In this document: positions 8,030 to 18,405 of the stretch, piece by piece | How the letters are laid out: every line of letters begins with the position of its first letter | How positions within the stretch are numbered: position 1 is the first letter of the stretch | Origin: Candidatus Melainabacteria bacterium | GTDB lineage: Bacteria > Cyanobacteriota > Vampirovibrionia > Obscuribacterales > Obscuribacteraceae | NCBI GenBank assembly: GCA_003151275.1 | Contig: PLXC01000021.1 | Location: 1-64,000 of the forward strand | DNA length: 64,000 nt | Direction: 5' to 3' | Translations under genes and position numbers: made by a program | The notes under the pieces: model-generated | The model's input: only the letters and a program-made list of their open reading frames with translations | Told to the model about the DNA's origin: nothing | The model's database searches: none

Positions 8030-8992
8030 CTACTTGTATCTTGCCAGTGTGGCATTCAACGATTCCACTAGCATGACACGAAGTTCCTCTGGTTCTACCA
8101 CGAGGGCATCTGATCCGTACTGTCCTAGCCATCGGAGGACCTCTTCAAGACTTGATGCTGGAAAGCTCAGAGTGCAAGATCCATCTGGAGAGTCTTCTAA
8201 AATCTGTTGAGGATGCCAGACTCGTTCACGTATGTATCGCGCCGCATGTGGTGCAAATTGAACGGTGACATTGTGTTTTCGCTCGCCATGTTCCAACTGA
8301 AACGCGGCATCCATCCACTTGTTGATCTCGTCACGTGTCATCGGTTCAAAAGTAACGTCCAATATTTTGTAGTCACGCATTCTGTGTAGTGCGAACATCC
8401 TCAAGGCTTGGCGAGCATGACAGTAGGCCACCAAATACCAGGCGCCGCGATCGTGCAAGAGTATTTGCGGGTCTACGTGTCTCGACGTGGTTTCGCCTTT
8501 GCTTGCGGCAAAGTAGGTAAACTCGAGTTGTTTGTGAGCATCACACGCCTTGTTGATATCAGTGAAAAGCTTGCCGCTGATTGGAATAATGGCGCTGCCG
8601 CGAAAACGAATAATAGCCTGAACGTCTGCGGGATCGACTTGGACTTTTTCCGGTAGACGCTCCGATATCTTCTCTAATGCGGATCTTAGGGTTGGCTCAA
8701 AGGAAGTGCCTATGTATTGAGAGAGCAACTCTTTCCCTAGTGTTAAGGCGAAGACCTCGCCGCTTGATAGTTCGAAGGCCGGCAGTCGCTTCTCTGGATT
8801 GCTGTTGAAATAGCCGTTTTTGAGATGGTCAAAGTCTATTTCGCGAGCCAGGTTTTCACGGAGAAAGCGAATGTCTTCATGAAGAGTCCGTTCTGAGACT
8901 TCAAAACGCTGGCACAAGTCTGTGACGCTGGGATAGCGCCCCCGACAAATGTCGCTGTCTATTGCCAATACCCGTTCAAGTTTAGTGCTCAT
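8030..8992 (-). CDS. WYL-domain transcriptional regulator
   Basis: The 320-residue protein has an N-terminal winged helix-turn-helix of the DeoR/YafY type (SVTDLCQRFEVSERTLHEDI, about residues 22-42), a linker, and a WYL ligand-sensing domain with GAWYLVAYCH near residue 185. A C-terminal WCX-like segment follows. WYL regulators bind nucleic-acid-like or nucleotide ligands and often control DNA-damage or phage-defence genes. It is divergent from a nuclease-helicase gene across about 140 bp, so it is probably the regulator of that gene and of itself. The intergenic DNA is AT-rich and contains TATATGGATATA and ATATCCACTC, candidate operator halves. The domain call is secure; the target is inferred. 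Confidence 0.9.
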   Translation of the reverse strand: MSTKLERVLAIDSDICRGRYPSVTDLCQRFEVSERTLHEDIRFLRENLAREIDFDHLKNGYFNSNPEKRLPAFELSSGEVFALTLGKELLSQYIGTSFEPTLRSALEKISERLPEKVQVDPADVQAIIRFRGSAIIPISGKLFTDINKACDAHKQLEFTYFAASKGETTSRHVDPQILLHDRGAWYLVAYCHARQALRMFALHRMRDYKILDVTFEPMTRDEINKWMDAAFQLEHGERKHNVTVQFAPHAARYIRERVWHPQQILEDSPDGSCTLSFPASSLEEVLRWLGQYGSDALVVEPEELRVMLVESLNATLARYK

Positions 8993-9136
8993 TAATATCC
9001 ACTCGATTTATATATGGATATATCATCTCGACCGAGGAGAATCACATCCTGAACAATTTTAATCTTTTAGTATAACAACTGCATGTATTTCGCAGTTGTA
9101 CTGACTATTCTGATATTAGCCACTGGAGAAGGAATG

Positions 9137-12100
9137 ATGCGTAAGGTCGATAATCGATTAGTTTTCTCGCCGTCAGATCTTATTACGTTTATGGATTCTG
9201 TCTACGATTCCTGGATGGATCGTTCGTTGGTCGAGTTTCCTGACGAGTTTGAAGCAGACGATCAAGATGAAAGCGTAGCCATTCTTCAAGACCATGGCAA
9301 TTTGCACGAGGCTGCTTTTCTTGCTCAACTAAGAGAAAGAGGCGAAGACATTGTCGAGATTGCTGGTCGAGACGAAAGTGCTGAACTAGCTACCATTGCT
9401 GCTATGCAGGCAGGCCGTGGTGTCATCTATCAAGGTGTACTAGCTGCAGGCGACTTTTCTGGTAGATCTGATTTCCTGGTTAAAGTGCCTGGGAAATCCA
9501 AGCTTGGTGATTTTCATTACGAGGTTTGGGACACCAAGCTGTCTAAAAAAGCTAAACCATATTTTGTGGTCCAACTGTGTTGCTATGCGGAAATGCTTGA
9601 AAAGATTCAAGAACGCGCACCGGAGTCGCTCAAAATTGTCTTGGGCGACTGCAGCGAAATGGAATTCGCCACACGCGACTACATACATTTTTATCAGCAA
9701 CTAAAGAAATCTTTTATTGAGTTTCAGACTAGCTTCTCGAGAAACTCTCCTCCAGACGATGTGGTGGCAGGTGTTTATAGTCGTTGGAAATCGATGTCCG
9801 ATAGCATGCTTGAAGAACGTGACGATTTGAGCCGCATTGCCAATATAAGGAAAGCGCAAATCGAGCGGCTTAAGCAAACGGGAATTGACACTCTAACGAA
9901 GCTTGCTAATTCAGCGGCGGTCGACGCTCCATCTCTTAAGGTGCACATTTTTGAGACATTGAAGGATCAGGCTCAACTTCAGATTCAAACTGTCGCCGAA
10001 GAAAAGGTGGCTTATAAAATTCTGCCTCCAATAGAGGGCAAAGGTCTTTCACTTTTACCTCCTGCTTCCCCTAATGATATTTTTTTCGACATGGAGGGCT
10101 ATCCGCATATTGAAGGCGGTTTAGAGTACCTATTCGGAATAGTGTCCAAGCATGATCAAACTTTGAAGTTTGAAGATTGGTGGGCCCATGACCGCGACCA
10201 AGAAAAACTCGCCTTTGAACAGTTCATTGATTATGTTTATTCGAGATGGATACAAGATCCATCTTTACACATCTATCATTACGCACCATATGAGGTGTCA
10301 GCTGTTCGTCGTTTGGCTGGCCGGCACTCAACTAGGGTTGAAGAGGTTGACAATCTGCTGCGCAATGAAATTTTTGTCGATCTCTACCAAATCGTTCGTC
10401 AAGCACTTCTTGTCGGTGTGCCCTCATATTCTATTAAGCATATAGAACATCTTTATCGACCAAAGCGCAGTGGCGTAGTCTCCAAAGCGACCGATTCAGT
10501 CGTGTTTTATGAGCGGTGGCTTCAGCAATCAGACGGAGAGCTCTGGAATCAGTCGGCCCTACTCAAAGATATTCGAGACTATAACGAAGCAGATTGCCGT
10601 TCTACTGAACAACTAGCTCTTTGGCTGTGGGACAGGCAGTCCGAAAACAAAATCGCCTACAGCGGAAAAATTTCCGAAACTCCTCGCGAAATTGAAAAGT
10701 CACCTGCCGCTGCCCTTGCAGAAGATCTTTTGTTGGAGGCTGAGCAGATCAGTGACCCAGAGACCAGACGGGTGCAGGAGCTGCTTGCTCATTTTCTCGA
10801 GTTTCACAAACGCGAAGACAGACCTATGTGGTGGCGTCGATACGACCGGCAGAAAAAGTCGACTGAAGAGTTATCCGAAGATTTAGATTGTCTTGCTGGC
10901 TTGAGACGAACTAAGCTGCCACCTTATACGGTCCAGCGTTCGCTCGCTTATGAATATTCTTACGACCCAGATCAAGATACTAAACTTGAAGATGGTGATA
11001 ATTGTCTTCTTCTGCACGATCTTAGTAGCACCAAGATCTGCAACTTTGATCGAACGAAAGGCTTGCTCTCGGTGGTGCTCGGTAAAGAGAAGGAGCCTCC
11101 ACCTTTTGAAATTGATTTGCTGCCCGATGAGAAAATCCACACGCGAACAATATCGGACGCCATTTTTGAAGTAGCGCTCGATTGGTCGGACAATAAAACA
11201 CTGCCAAAGGCATTGGCAGACTTGCTCTATCGAGAAGAGCCCGACCTTCGAGGTAGAAAGCGAGGACAGCCGATCGTTCAATCCTCAGACGTGCAAGACA
11301 TAGTTGAGGCGATTGGACGCATGCAAAACACGACACTTTGCATTCAAGGTCCACCTGGATGTGGAAAAACATATGTTGCGACACAGACGATTGTCGATCT
11401 CTTACGGCAAGGCAAGCGCATTGGCATAGCATCCAATTCGCATAAAGCCATCGAACATTTGTTGGACAAAGTAGCCGATCAGGCTGCTGCGACTGGCACG
11501 GCTTTGCGCGCAGTCAAGATAGGTGGCGTAAAGCCAAAATCGGGCAAAGTTTTTCCGTCTGGCGTTGAGTATAGTGGCACCGCCGGGCAATTCTTCGCTA
11601 AGGTAGATGCCCATAAATACAATTTAGTCGCCGGCACCGCGTGGTGCTTTAGTCATGAAGGTGCAAGTGGTGCTTTCGATTATCTCTTCATCGACGAAGC
11701 CGGTCAGGTTTGTCTCGCTAACGTAGTGGGCATGAGTCGAAGCGCCAGTAACCTAATCTTGCTCGGCGATCAAATGCAGCTGGAGCAGCCAGTTGAGGGC
11801 ACTCACCCGGGCGAGAGTGGTAATTCTTCTCTGGAATACTTCTTGCAAGATCATGCCACCGTCCCTGAACATCTTGGTATTTTCCTTGGCACCACATACA
11901 GAATGCATCCTGATGTGTGCCAGGTGATCTCGTCTGCCGTATATGAGTCAAGAATCGTTCCTCACCCAGATACTGCCCAGCAGATTCTCCGGACACCATC
12001 GGCAGTTTCTTCACGCATTAGCAAAGTGTCTGGGATAGTCTGGGTGCCTGTTGAACACACTGGAAATACTCAAGCCAGTGATCAGGAAGTGCAGAAAATA

Positions 12101-12544
12101 GACGCTATCGTCAAAGATTTGCTTCTTTGTCAATACACTGATAAAGATGGTCAGACAAAACCAATCACTTTAAAAGATATTCTGATCGTCGCTCCCTACA
12201 ATATGCAAGTGCGGAAGATTGCCAATCGCATTTCTGGTGCTCAGGTGGCCTCCATCGACAAGTTTCAAGGACGCGAGGCGCCAGTGGTGATTTTGTCTAT
12301 GTGTGCAAGCGATGCTGGCTCGTCTCCTCGAGGTATGGACTTCCTGTTCAGCATGAGCCGGTTGAACGTGGCAATATCTCGTGCCAAGACAATTGCTTTT
12401 GTGGTAGGCAATCCTAACTTAACTAAAACCGCTTGCACATCGTTAAAGCAAATGCGGCTGCTGAATTTTTTCTGCCAAATTGTAGATGCCGGTAAGAATG
12501 GTTCGCCAACGAATAAAGTTGACGCACCTAAAATTCCAGTCTAG
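9137..12544 (+). CDS. TM0106-type nuclease / RNase H-like exonuclease / SF1 helicase fusion
   Basis: The protein of about 1135 residues has three parts. First comes a Cas4/RecB-like PD-(D/E)XK nuclease with GRSDFL, WDTKL and the QLCCYA motif. A DEDD exonuclease-like domain follows ([22 protein letters not shown]). The C-terminal half is a Upf1/Dna2-like SF1 helicase with [38 protein letters not shown] and NVAISRAK. All catalytic motifs appear intact. The family is the TM0106-type RecB-like nuclease-helicases, whose role is not settled but should be DNA processing. Translation probably starts at ATG 9137 (or 9134), because GGAGAAGGA precedes it. The longer start at 9083 would add an odd hydrophobic leader. 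rmuC follows 13 bp downstream. Confidence 0.9.
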   Translation: MRKVDNRLVFSPSDLITFMDSVYDSWMDRSLVEFPDEFEADDQDESVAILQDHGNLHEAAFLAQLRERGEDIVEIAGRDESAELATIAAMQAGRGVIYQGVLAAGDFSGRSDFLVKVPGKSKLGDFHYEVWDTKLSKKAKPYFVVQLCCYAEMLEKIQERAPESLKIVLGDCSEMEFATRDYIHFYQQLKKSFIEFQTSFSRNSPPDDVVAGVYSRWKSMSDSMLEERDDLSRIANIRKAQIERLKQTGIDTLTKLANSAAVDAPSLKVHIFETLKDQAQLQIQTVAEEKVAYKILPPIEGKGLSLLPPASPNDIFFDMEGYPHIEGGLEYLFGIVSKHDQTLKFEDWWAHDRDQEKLAFEQFIDYVYSRWIQDPSLHIYHYAPYEVSAVRRLAGRHSTRVEEVDNLLRNEIFVDLYQIVRQALLVGVPSYSIKHIEHLYRPKRSGVVSKATDSVVFYERWLQQSDGELWNQSALLKDIRDYNEADCRSTEQLALWLWDRQSENKIAYSGKISETPREIEKSPAAALAEDLLLEAEQISDPETRRVQELLAHFLEFHKREDRPMWWRRYDRQKKSTEELSEDLDCLAGLRRTKLPPYTVQRSLAYEYSYDPDQDTKLEDGDNCLLLHDLSSTKICNFDRTKGLLSVVLGKEKEPPPFEIDLLPDEKIHTRTISDAIFEVALDWSDNKTLPKALADLLYREEPDLRGRKRGQPIVQSSDVQDIVEAIGRMQNTTLCIQGPPGCGKTYVATQTIVDLLRQGKRIGIASNSHKAIEHLLDKVADQAAATGTALRAVKIGGVKPKSGKVFPSGVEYSGTAGQFFAKVDAHKYNLVAGTAWCFSHEGASGAFDYLFIDEAGQVCLANVVGMSRSASNLILLGDQMQLEQPVEGTHPGESGNSSLEYFLQDHATVPEHLGIFLGTTYRMHPDVCQVISSAVYESRIVPHPDTAQQILRTPSAVSSRISKVSGIVWVPVEHTGNTQASDQEVQKIDAIVKDLLLCQYTDKDGQTKPITLKDILIVAPYNMQVRKIANRISGAQVASIDKFQGREAPVVILSMCASDAGSSPRGMDFLFSMSRLNVAISRAKTIAFVVGNPNLTKTACTSLKQMRLLNFFCQIVDAGKNGSPTNKVDAPKIPV

Positions 12545-12557
12545 AGAAGAGAATGAA

Positions 12558-14135
12558 ATGGAATACGCTGCCTTATTAATCATCGGTCTGATACTAGGAG
12601 CGGTGACGTGCTTCCTCGTCATGCGTAGCAAAATTGCAGACGCAGCCGACCGCGCTGACGCGAATTATAAGTCTGAAAGAGCGACCTTACTTTCTAAAGT
12701 TGAGGAGCGACAAAGGAATGTTGAAGAAGCGAAACAGGAAAAATGTCTGCTCAACGATCACCTAGCAATTTTGACCCGTGAGCTATCGTTGATTCAATCC
12801 CGCCTGGCGGCCTCCGAAGAACGCAACAATCAAATAGCTAAGCTAGAACAATCCTTGAATGCACGGGAGTTGCAAGCCAGCGATGCAACAATGGTTGTCT
12901 CACAACTCAAACAGCAGCTTGCCGTTGTCGAGACTGCACGTGAGAACGAACGACTATCTGCCGCAGAGAAGATAGCGCTGGTTGAACAAGCACAAGAAAA
13001 ACTAAGTGTGGCTTTTCAGGCACTTTCTTCGCAAGCATTGAAGTCCAATAATCAAGCTTTCTTGGAACTGGCGAAAACTTCGCTGGAACGTTTTCAAGAA
13101 GGGGCAAAAGTTGATTTGGATCAGCGGCAGAAGTCGATCGACGAACTCGTAAAGCCATTGAAAGACTCACTGACTAACGTAGACAATAAGATTCAAGACT
13201 TAGAGAAAGAGAGAATTAGCGCCTATTCAGGGCTGCGAGAACAGATAACTGCGCTTGCGACCGGTCAAACCAGCTTGCAGCAAGAGACTCAAAACTTAGT
13301 CAGGGCCTTGAGAACACCTAACGTTCGAGGCAGATGGGGCGAGATACAGCTCAAGAAAGTTGTCGAAATGGCAGGCATGGTCGAGCATTGTGATTTTGTG
13401 CAGCAAGAGTCAGCTGATACAGCTGACGGTAAACTTCGTCCAGACATGGTCGTTAAATTGCCGAACAACAAAAACATAGTTGTCGACTCGAAGGCGCCTT
13501 TGCAAGCTTACCTTGATGCACTCCAGGCACCCGATGATCTAAGTCGTCAAAAACATCTTAAGGACCACGCTCGCCAAGTGCGGGATCACTTGACCAAGCT
13601 CTCCAACAAAGCTTACTGGGACCAGTTTCAACCAACTCCGGAATTTGTTGTTTTGTTTTTGCCAGGTGAGTCATTTTTTAGCGCTGCGCTTGAACAAGAT
13701 CCTTCTTTGATCGAATGTGGTGTAAATCAACGTGTCATTTTGGCTACACCAACAACACTGATCGCATTGCTGCAGGCAGTTGCCTACGGTTGGAAGCAAG
13801 AAAAATTAGCAGAGAACGCGCAGAAGATCAGTGAACTTGGTAAGGAATTTTATGACAGATTGCGAACCATGGTTACTCACTTCTCCGAGATTAGAAAGGG
13901 TCTCGACAAGACAGTGGACGCGTACAATCGCACCGTTGGATCGCTTGAATCTCGCGTGTTAGTCTCTGCAAGAAAGTTCCAAGAATTAGGCGCCACCACT
14001 GGTGAAGAAATAATCGAGCTAGAAGTTCATGATCGGTCAATCCGACTCCTGAATGCCCAGGAGTTGGGCAAAGTTCCTCTTATGGCGATTGCTTCTGAGC
14101 AGCCGGAGCCTGGCTGCAATTTGGCATTAAGCTAG
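12558..14135 (+). CDS. rmuC: RmuC-family DNA recombination protein
   Basis: The 525-residue product starts at ATG 12558. The in-frame start at 12486 would overlap the helicase gene. It has one N-terminal membrane helix ([16 protein letters not shown]), a long coiled coil to about residue 200, and the RmuC nuclease-like domain with [33 protein letters not shown] and FLPGESFF. RmuC limits recombination at inverted repeats and is related to restriction-endonuclease-fold enzymes. It should be anchored in the inner membrane facing the cytoplasm. It is 13 bp downstream of the nuclease-helicase gene and almost certainly co-transcribed, which suggests joint action on DNA ends. Confidence 0.93.
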   Translation: MEYAALLIIGLILGAVTCFLVMRSKIADAADRADANYKSERATLLSKVEERQRNVEEAKQEKCLLNDHLAILTRELSLIQSRLAASEERNNQIAKLEQSLNARELQASDATMVVSQLKQQLAVVETARENERLSAAEKIALVEQAQEKLSVAFQALSSQALKSNNQAFLELAKTSLERFQEGAKVDLDQRQKSIDELVKPLKDSLTNVDNKIQDLEKERISAYSGLREQITALATGQTSLQQETQNLVRALRTPNVRGRWGEIQLKKVVEMAGMVEHCDFVQQESADTADGKLRPDMVVKLPNNKNIVVDSKAPLQAYLDALQAPDDLSRQKHLKDHARQVRDHLTKLSNKAYWDQFQPTPEFVVLFLPGESFFSAALEQDPSLIECGVNQRVILATPTTLIALLQAVAYGWKQEKLAENAQKISELGKEFYDRLRTMVTHFSEIRKGLDKTVDAYNRTVGSLESRVLVSARKFQELGATTGEEIIELEVHDRSIRLLNAQELGKVPLMAIASEQPEPGCNLALS

Positions 14136-14149
14136 TTGCTGCGGGCTCG

Positions 14150-14170
14150 AACCTGGGAGCGCCGCATCCT
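14150..14170. repeat. Degenerate extragenic repeat, copy 1
   Basis: The string AACCTGGGAGCGCCGCATCC recurs with two differences at 34307-34328. Both copies lie at or just behind the stop codon of a plus-strand gene. The second copy forms a hairpin; this one does not form a clean one. It resembles small extragenic palindromic repeats. Confidence 0.4.
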
Positions 14171-14248
14171 ATACAATGTTCTGGAAAGCAATTCGGCGGG
14201 GGTCTGAACATTAGTTCGGCATGGTATGGATTGAATCCAACAAGGGCA

Positions 14249-15385
14249 ATGGTCGAAGAAAACAAACTATCGAAATTAGAACTTGAACGATATAGTCGTC
14301 ACCTCGTTATTCCTGAGGTAGGACTTGAGGGACAAGAGAAGTTAAAGGCAGCAAGTGTACTTGTGATCGGAGCAGGAGGCTTGGGATCACCTGTTGTACT
14401 TTATCTCGCAGCTGCGGGCGTCGGCACAATCGGAATCGTTGATTTTGATGAAGTTGATCTCTCCAACTTGCAAAGGCAAGTACTTTACACGACTGAGGAT
14501 GTGGGCAAGTCGAAGGTTCGCATCGCATACACCCAGGCACTAAAACTCAATCCTGAGATTAAAGTTGTGCAGCACGAAGAAGAGCTTAACGCAGCCAACG
14601 TTGAGCAAATTTTCAAGTTATACGATGTGATCGTAGATGGCAGTGATAATTTCGAAACTCGATATTTAGTAAATGATGCGTGTGTGCTCTTGAACAAGCC
14701 CAATGTTCATGGTGCTGTTCATCGTTTCGAAGGTCAGGCAAGTGTTTTCAAAACAGGTGCTGGACCTTGTTATCGTTGCGTTTTCAAGGAACCGCCGGCT
14801 GCCGGTACCGTGCTCAATTGTGCGCAAGCAGGAGTGCTAGGTGTTTTGCCCGGCATCGTGGGCACCATTCAAGCAACTGAGTGTCTTAAACTGATCCTTT
14901 CCCTGGGAGAATCACTGACCGGCCGGTTGTTATTAATTGACGCACTAGAGATGAGTTTCCGAACCATTAAAATCAAGCGCGATCCTAGCTGCACCGTATG
15001 CGGTGATAACCCGTCAATTACATTTGTCGGGCAGCCGCTTATTCAAAATGCTAGCTGCCAGACAATATCGTTCCTAGACCCTACTGAATTGGCAAATGAA
15101 TTCGCCAATGGAAAGGCAATTCTATTGGTGGATGTGCGAGAGGATAATGAGTTTAACTACTCGCATTTGCGAAATGCGGTTCACATTCCGCTCGGCCATT
15201 TAGCTGAACGAATCGTTGAGTTGCCTGCTCAAGCAAACATTGTTGTTTACTGCAAAAGTGGTACACGAAGCCGCAAAGCAGTTGAGCTAATGCAGCTCGT
15301 TGGAATGACAAATGTGCGGAATCTCAAGGGCGGTATTCGCGCATGGACAAAACAAGTTGATACTTCAATGTCATTCCTGGATTAA
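14249..15385 (+). CDS. moeZ: MoeB/ThiF E1-like adenylyltransferase fused to rhodanese (MoeZ type)
   Basis: The roughly 378-residue protein opens with the E1 motif YSRHLVIPEVG. It then has the nucleotide-binding loop GAGGLGSP, DFDEVDLSNLQRQ, DGSDNFETRY, and two zinc-binding pairs CYRC and CTVC. The last 110 residues are a rhodanese domain with VDVRE and the active-site loop CKSGTRS. Such fusions adenylate the C-terminal glycine of MoaD, ThiS or other ubiquitin-like sulfur carriers and load sulfur onto them. The ATG at 14249 is used; a TTG at 14231 is an alternative. The neighbour read convergently at 15558-15959 ends in Gly-Gly like a sulfur carrier and may be its substrate. Confidence 0.93.
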   Translation: MVEENKLSKLELERYSRHLVIPEVGLEGQEKLKAASVLVIGAGGLGSPVVLYLAAAGVGTIGIVDFDEVDLSNLQRQVLYTTEDVGKSKVRIAYTQALKLNPEIKVVQHEEELNAANVEQIFKLYDVIVDGSDNFETRYLVNDACVLLNKPNVHGAVHRFEGQASVFKTGAGPCYRCVFKEPPAAGTVLNCAQAGVLGVLPGIVGTIQATECLKLILSLGESLTGRLLLIDALEMSFRTIKIKRDPSCTVCGDNPSITFVGQPLIQNASCQTISFLDPTELANEFANGKAILLVDVREDNEFNYSHLRNAVHIPLGHLAERIVELPAQANIVVYCKSGTRSRKAVELMQLVGMTNVRNLKGGIRAWTKQVDTSMSFLD

Positions 15386-15557
15386 CGCCAAATTCCTGGT
15401 GTAGAACATCTGCGCAAAAGCATGTCCAACGGTTCCATGTTCTCACAGTGGGGTGCGGATTCAGTGGCACCGATAGCGAACGCACTACCACCAAGTTGCT
15501 ACGGCGCATGCGTGCCTAGCTTAGGTCGTGACGAAATTTGTTCGAATCGCAGTTCGA

Positions 15558-15959
15558 CTAACCACCAATGAGCGGCATCAATTTCAAAAATGTGACGTTT
15601 GATTTTGCTGTCACGAAAACATCTTGCTCCAGTTCTTCTATTTGCTGGTCATCAACCAGCAGAACAAACTGATTATTACTAAATGCATCCAGAGCGCGGC
15701 TGTACAACTTTTCAGGGTTGAGTTTGCCTTCGCCTGGCTGTATTCCACTGAGACTTTGCTCCTGCTCCAATGGAATGAAAAATGAATGCTGTTTCGAGTC
15801 CTTACACTTGCCCCGATATTGTTCTATTTGATGATCTATGTATAGACAAATCAATTGGCGCACCGTGATCCGCTCCGGAATACTAACGTCGCCAAATTGA
15901 TTGGGCTTCCCGCCACCAGTCGCTTGTTCGGAAATGGTTAGAGTTGTTGTTGCCACCAT
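15558..15959 (-). CDS. MoaD/ubiquitin-like beta-grasp protein ending in Gly-Gly (predicted)
   Basis: The 133-residue protein has a pattern like MoaD and ThiS. A beta strand is followed by ERITVRQLICLYIDHQIEQY, where MoaD has its first helix. After a charged insert come LLVDDQQIEELEQDV and NVTFLKLMPLIGG, the last closely resembling the MoaD terminus (PPVSGG type). The two terminal glycines are residues 132-133. In the known families the terminal glycine is adenylated by an E1-like enzyme and thiocarboxylated or conjugated. Such an enzyme is encoded next door, stop to stop 172 bp away. The fold is my inference from the pattern. The insert makes the protein longer than standard MoaD (about 80 residues), so it may be a distinct family of GG-tailed proteins. 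Confidence 0.7.
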   Translation of the reverse strand: MVATTTLTISEQATGGGKPNQFGDVSIPERITVRQLICLYIDHQIEQYRGKCKDSKQHSFFIPLEQEQSLSGIQPGEGKLNPEKLYSRALDAFSNNQFVLLVDDQQIEELEQDVFVTAKSNVTFLKLMPLIGG

Positions 15960-16069
15960 ATGAGTGCTGACCTCTCAGAATTTTGGTCGGTTTGCCATGG
16001 TACTTATACCCGGACCATTACGTTTGCCCGCGCATAACATCGAATTTTATTCTTCGCCCCCGCGCTGCT

Positions 16070-16627
16070 TTAGTCGCCACGTAACTTGTCTAGATAACTT
16101 CGTTTATTGGGATCGACATAACCCTCAGTCAGGTCATCAGGGGCGCTATCCGGTACAGATCCTTGCAGTGATGGTTTTGATCGAGAAGGAAAAACCCATG
16201 CGGGAATTAGACTGCCAAGAAATAAACAAAGCGTGAAGAAGCAAACTTCCCATCCTCGACCTGGTCGCACGGTCGAATCTGCGCTGTCTAGAGGGTTGTA
16301 AAAAACAAATTCGCTGCTTCCGATCGGGTGTGCATGTTGAAAAAGACCGAGATCCAGTCTGTTCCATGTGCTGCCGATCAGTGTTTGGCCCAGATGTCGA
16401 GTTCCCTTTGCTTCGTATGAATAAGTCAAATAGATTGGAAAATTTTTGTCACGCTCCGGTCCCAAGATTATACTTTCCGTTCGCGCTAAAGTGGTCGGCC
16501 AGAGAAAGGTGGATGCTGTGAAGGCAGCCGCGCTTAAGGCTATTACTAATAGAACGATTTGAATAACTGTGCGTTTATTAAAGCGAGAGGCGTTTCTTGA
16601 TGGCTTTGACGTCGTTGGCGGGTGCAT
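16070..16627 (-). CDS. DUF3592-like membrane protein
   Basis: The 185-residue protein has an N-terminal membrane helix (TVIQIVLLVIALSAAAFTAS). An external beta-rich domain follows, with YLTYSYEAKG and SSEFVFYNPLDS in the order seen in DUF3592 proteins. A second helix comes next (VCFFTLCLFLGSLIPAWVF), then a charged cytoplasmic tail. The start lies 4 bp after the stop of the DUF4388 gene, so the two are co-transcribed and probably translationally coupled. Function unknown. Confidence 0.75.
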   Translation of the reverse strand: MHPPTTSKPSRNASRFNKRTVIQIVLLVIALSAAAFTASTFLWPTTLARTESIILGPERDKNFPIYLTYSYEAKGTRHLGQTLIGSTWNRLDLGLFQHAHPIGSSEFVFYNPLDSADSTVRPGRGWEVCFFTLCLFLGSLIPAWVFPSRSKPSLQGSVPDSAPDDLTEGYVDPNKRSYLDKLRGD

Positions 16628-16631
16628 CTCG

Positions 16632-18218
16632 TTACACAGTTATTGGCTTTATATCTCTGTACATAACTACCGGTTTACTTTGCAATCTTGATTGTGCCAT
16701 TGCTAAATCGGCGGCTCCAAGAAGGGAACTAAGATCGACGAAATCTTCCGGAATCGAAGCACATCCCAGAGAGAGAGACAGCCGGGCCGGCTCAATTTCA
16801 CCGCCCAGTGGGCTAGATGTCAGAGATCTGACAATACGATTAGCGAAGATCTGGGCACCGTTTGCTTTTGTGTTGGGCAGCAAAAGTGCGTAATCAAAAG
16901 CGTCATAGTGCGCAAGTAGATCGACATGGCGTTTCAATTGACTTATGCGCAGCACCGCATCTAGTACCGCTGGACCCGGCAGCATCTGCCTTCCGGCATT
17001 TCCACTCACTAAGCGCATTTCAAAAACAATGACAGACAAAGGACTTCTCGATCTGTAACACCGAAAATATTCTTGTTCGAGAAAGTAAAGGAATGCAGGA
17101 TAAATGAACATACCGGTTTCGACGCGACGCAGGCTCATCATCACGCTTTGAATAGCCGCTCCGTCAATCACCCGCGGTTGAACAGTGAATGGCTTAGGTT
17201 TGACGACCTCATTGGAAATCTTGATTAGATCATTGGTCATCAAATGGTAAATCAAATTTACTACTTGAATGCGAGACATCTGCATTGAGCGCACCATATC
17301 TTCGATGGTTTGCTTGCCGTTAAGTCCACGGTAATAGGTGGTCATGAACTCCACGTTCATAGGAGCTCCCCGTGCCGCCTTCTGAATAAATTCCAGATCG
17401 CTCAAATTCTGACGTTTTGGCAACAGCGTCGAAGTTGACAGCATGCCAGCTTCTTTCAGATAATTTGTACGTTCAGATAATTGCTTGCTTTGCGAAACTA
17501 GCGAGTCGATTGTTTGGTGAACAGTGTGACTGTTTCTCAGAACTCGGGATTCGAAGACAAATTGCCCTTCTCTCCAGGTTAGGAGTTCAATAATCGCGTC
17601 ATCACCTTCAGCATCAGATGCGGTGGCATCGACTGGTTGTCCATCCTGAACGTATACAAGAGCAGTTGCCTCTTTGTTCCGAACTTCTAATTTACCTGTC
17701 ATTTTCGCTGCCGTGATTGCACGCAATAATTCATCCAGCGGAAAGCTGCTAATGTCACCGGTGGTTGGTACGGTAGGGGTAGATTCTGCCTCGGTCTTCG
17801 TGTCTTCAGCGTGCCGATTAGCGATTTGCTGACTGGCGTCATTCATTTTCGTCGTCGGCTCTTCACGCCGAAACTGTGAGTTTCCCAAGCCGCTCTGGTT
17901 TCTGCCAGTTGCTTGAAGTTCAGCACATGAGGACGACATCAAATTGTGAACTAGCAAAACGTCGCAACTCGGATAGTCGAACATTTGACTGCGAATGCCT
18001 CGATTCTCACTGTGCAACGACCATTGCGGGTCGCCTCCTTTGATGTTACAGATCACATTGAGGAGGAATTGCGTCATTTTGTCCGATGAACGCCATGCCG
18101 TTTGAACGTGCTGACCGCGCTTTTCGAGCGCTTGCGATAGAAGCTGGTGCAATTCTGTAATATCAGGAGGAACAGGGCCACGATTGGCTGGTACCAGTAG
18201 ACCGCTTTTTTTCAGCAT
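16632..18218 (-). CDS. DUF4388 (PATAN) protein with degenerate GGDEF domain
   Basis: The product of about 528 residues (ATG at 18218; a GTG at 18269 would add 17) has a low-complexity N-terminal half. A DUF4388/PATAN segment follows (FPLDELLRAITAAKMTGKLEV, LVYVQDGQPVDA), then a winged-helix-like stretch. The C-terminal region looks like GGDEF in layout, but the signature site reads HYDAFDYALLL, so it cannot make cyclic-di-GMP in the standard way. PATAN proteins scaffold signalling and motility in cyanobacteria and relatives. It is divergent from the GspE-N repeat gene and upstream of the DUF3592-like gene. A sensory or scaffolding role is inferred. Confidence 0.8.
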   Translation of the reverse strand: MLKKSGLLVPANRGPVPPDITELHQLLSQALEKRGQHVQTAWRSSDKMTQFLLNVICNIKGGDPQWSLHSENRGIRSQMFDYPSCDVLLVHNLMSSSCAELQATGRNQSGLGNSQFRREEPTTKMNDASQQIANRHAEDTKTEAESTPTVPTTGDISSFPLDELLRAITAAKMTGKLEVRNKEATALVYVQDGQPVDATASDAEGDDAIIELLTWREGQFVFESRVLRNSHTVHQTIDSLVSQSKQLSERTNYLKEAGMLSTSTLLPKRQNLSDLEFIQKAARGAPMNVEFMTTYYRGLNGKQTIEDMVRSMQMSRIQVVNLIYHLMTNDLIKISNEVVKPKPFTVQPRVIDGAAIQSVMMSLRRVETGMFIYPAFLYFLEQEYFRCYRSRSPLSVIVFEMRLVSGNAGRQMLPGPAVLDAVLRISQLKRHVDLLAHYDAFDYALLLPNTKANGAQIFANRIVRSLTSSPLGGEIEPARLSLSLGCASIPEDFVDLSSLLGAADLAMAQSRLQSKPVVMYRDIKPITV

Positions 18219-18338
18219 TAATAGAGAACCCTGAGTTTTTACTGCAGTAATCCCAGTTATTATTCCCACCGTCTTAATAATTAAAATGGGCTGTGCCCAA
18301 TGGCGGTCCGTTTTGATCGCTGGCGCCCTTAACTTGAA

Positions 18339-18359
18339 CCACAGGTCTGTGGGTACAAT
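18339..18359 (+). promoter_or_regulatory. Candidate promoter with CCACAG/CTGTGG palindrome
   Basis: TACAAT at 18354-18359 is a good -10. Directly upstream lies the inverted repeat CCACAG-GT-CTGTGG at 18339-18352, and TTGAAC stands at 18334-18339, too close for a standard -35. The palindrome would suit an activator or repressor. A start here favours the TTG start codon at 18406 for the following gene. Confidence 0.4.
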
Positions 18360-18405
18360 TTATTCGGGACCCTTCGTATTATCTGCTTTAGGAGCGGACC
18401 AAAAA

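Noticed and set aside
14140..14165. GGCTCGAACC string resembling a tRNA T-arm
   Set aside because: No matching acceptor, anticodon or D-arm can be found; it belongs to the dispersed repeat.
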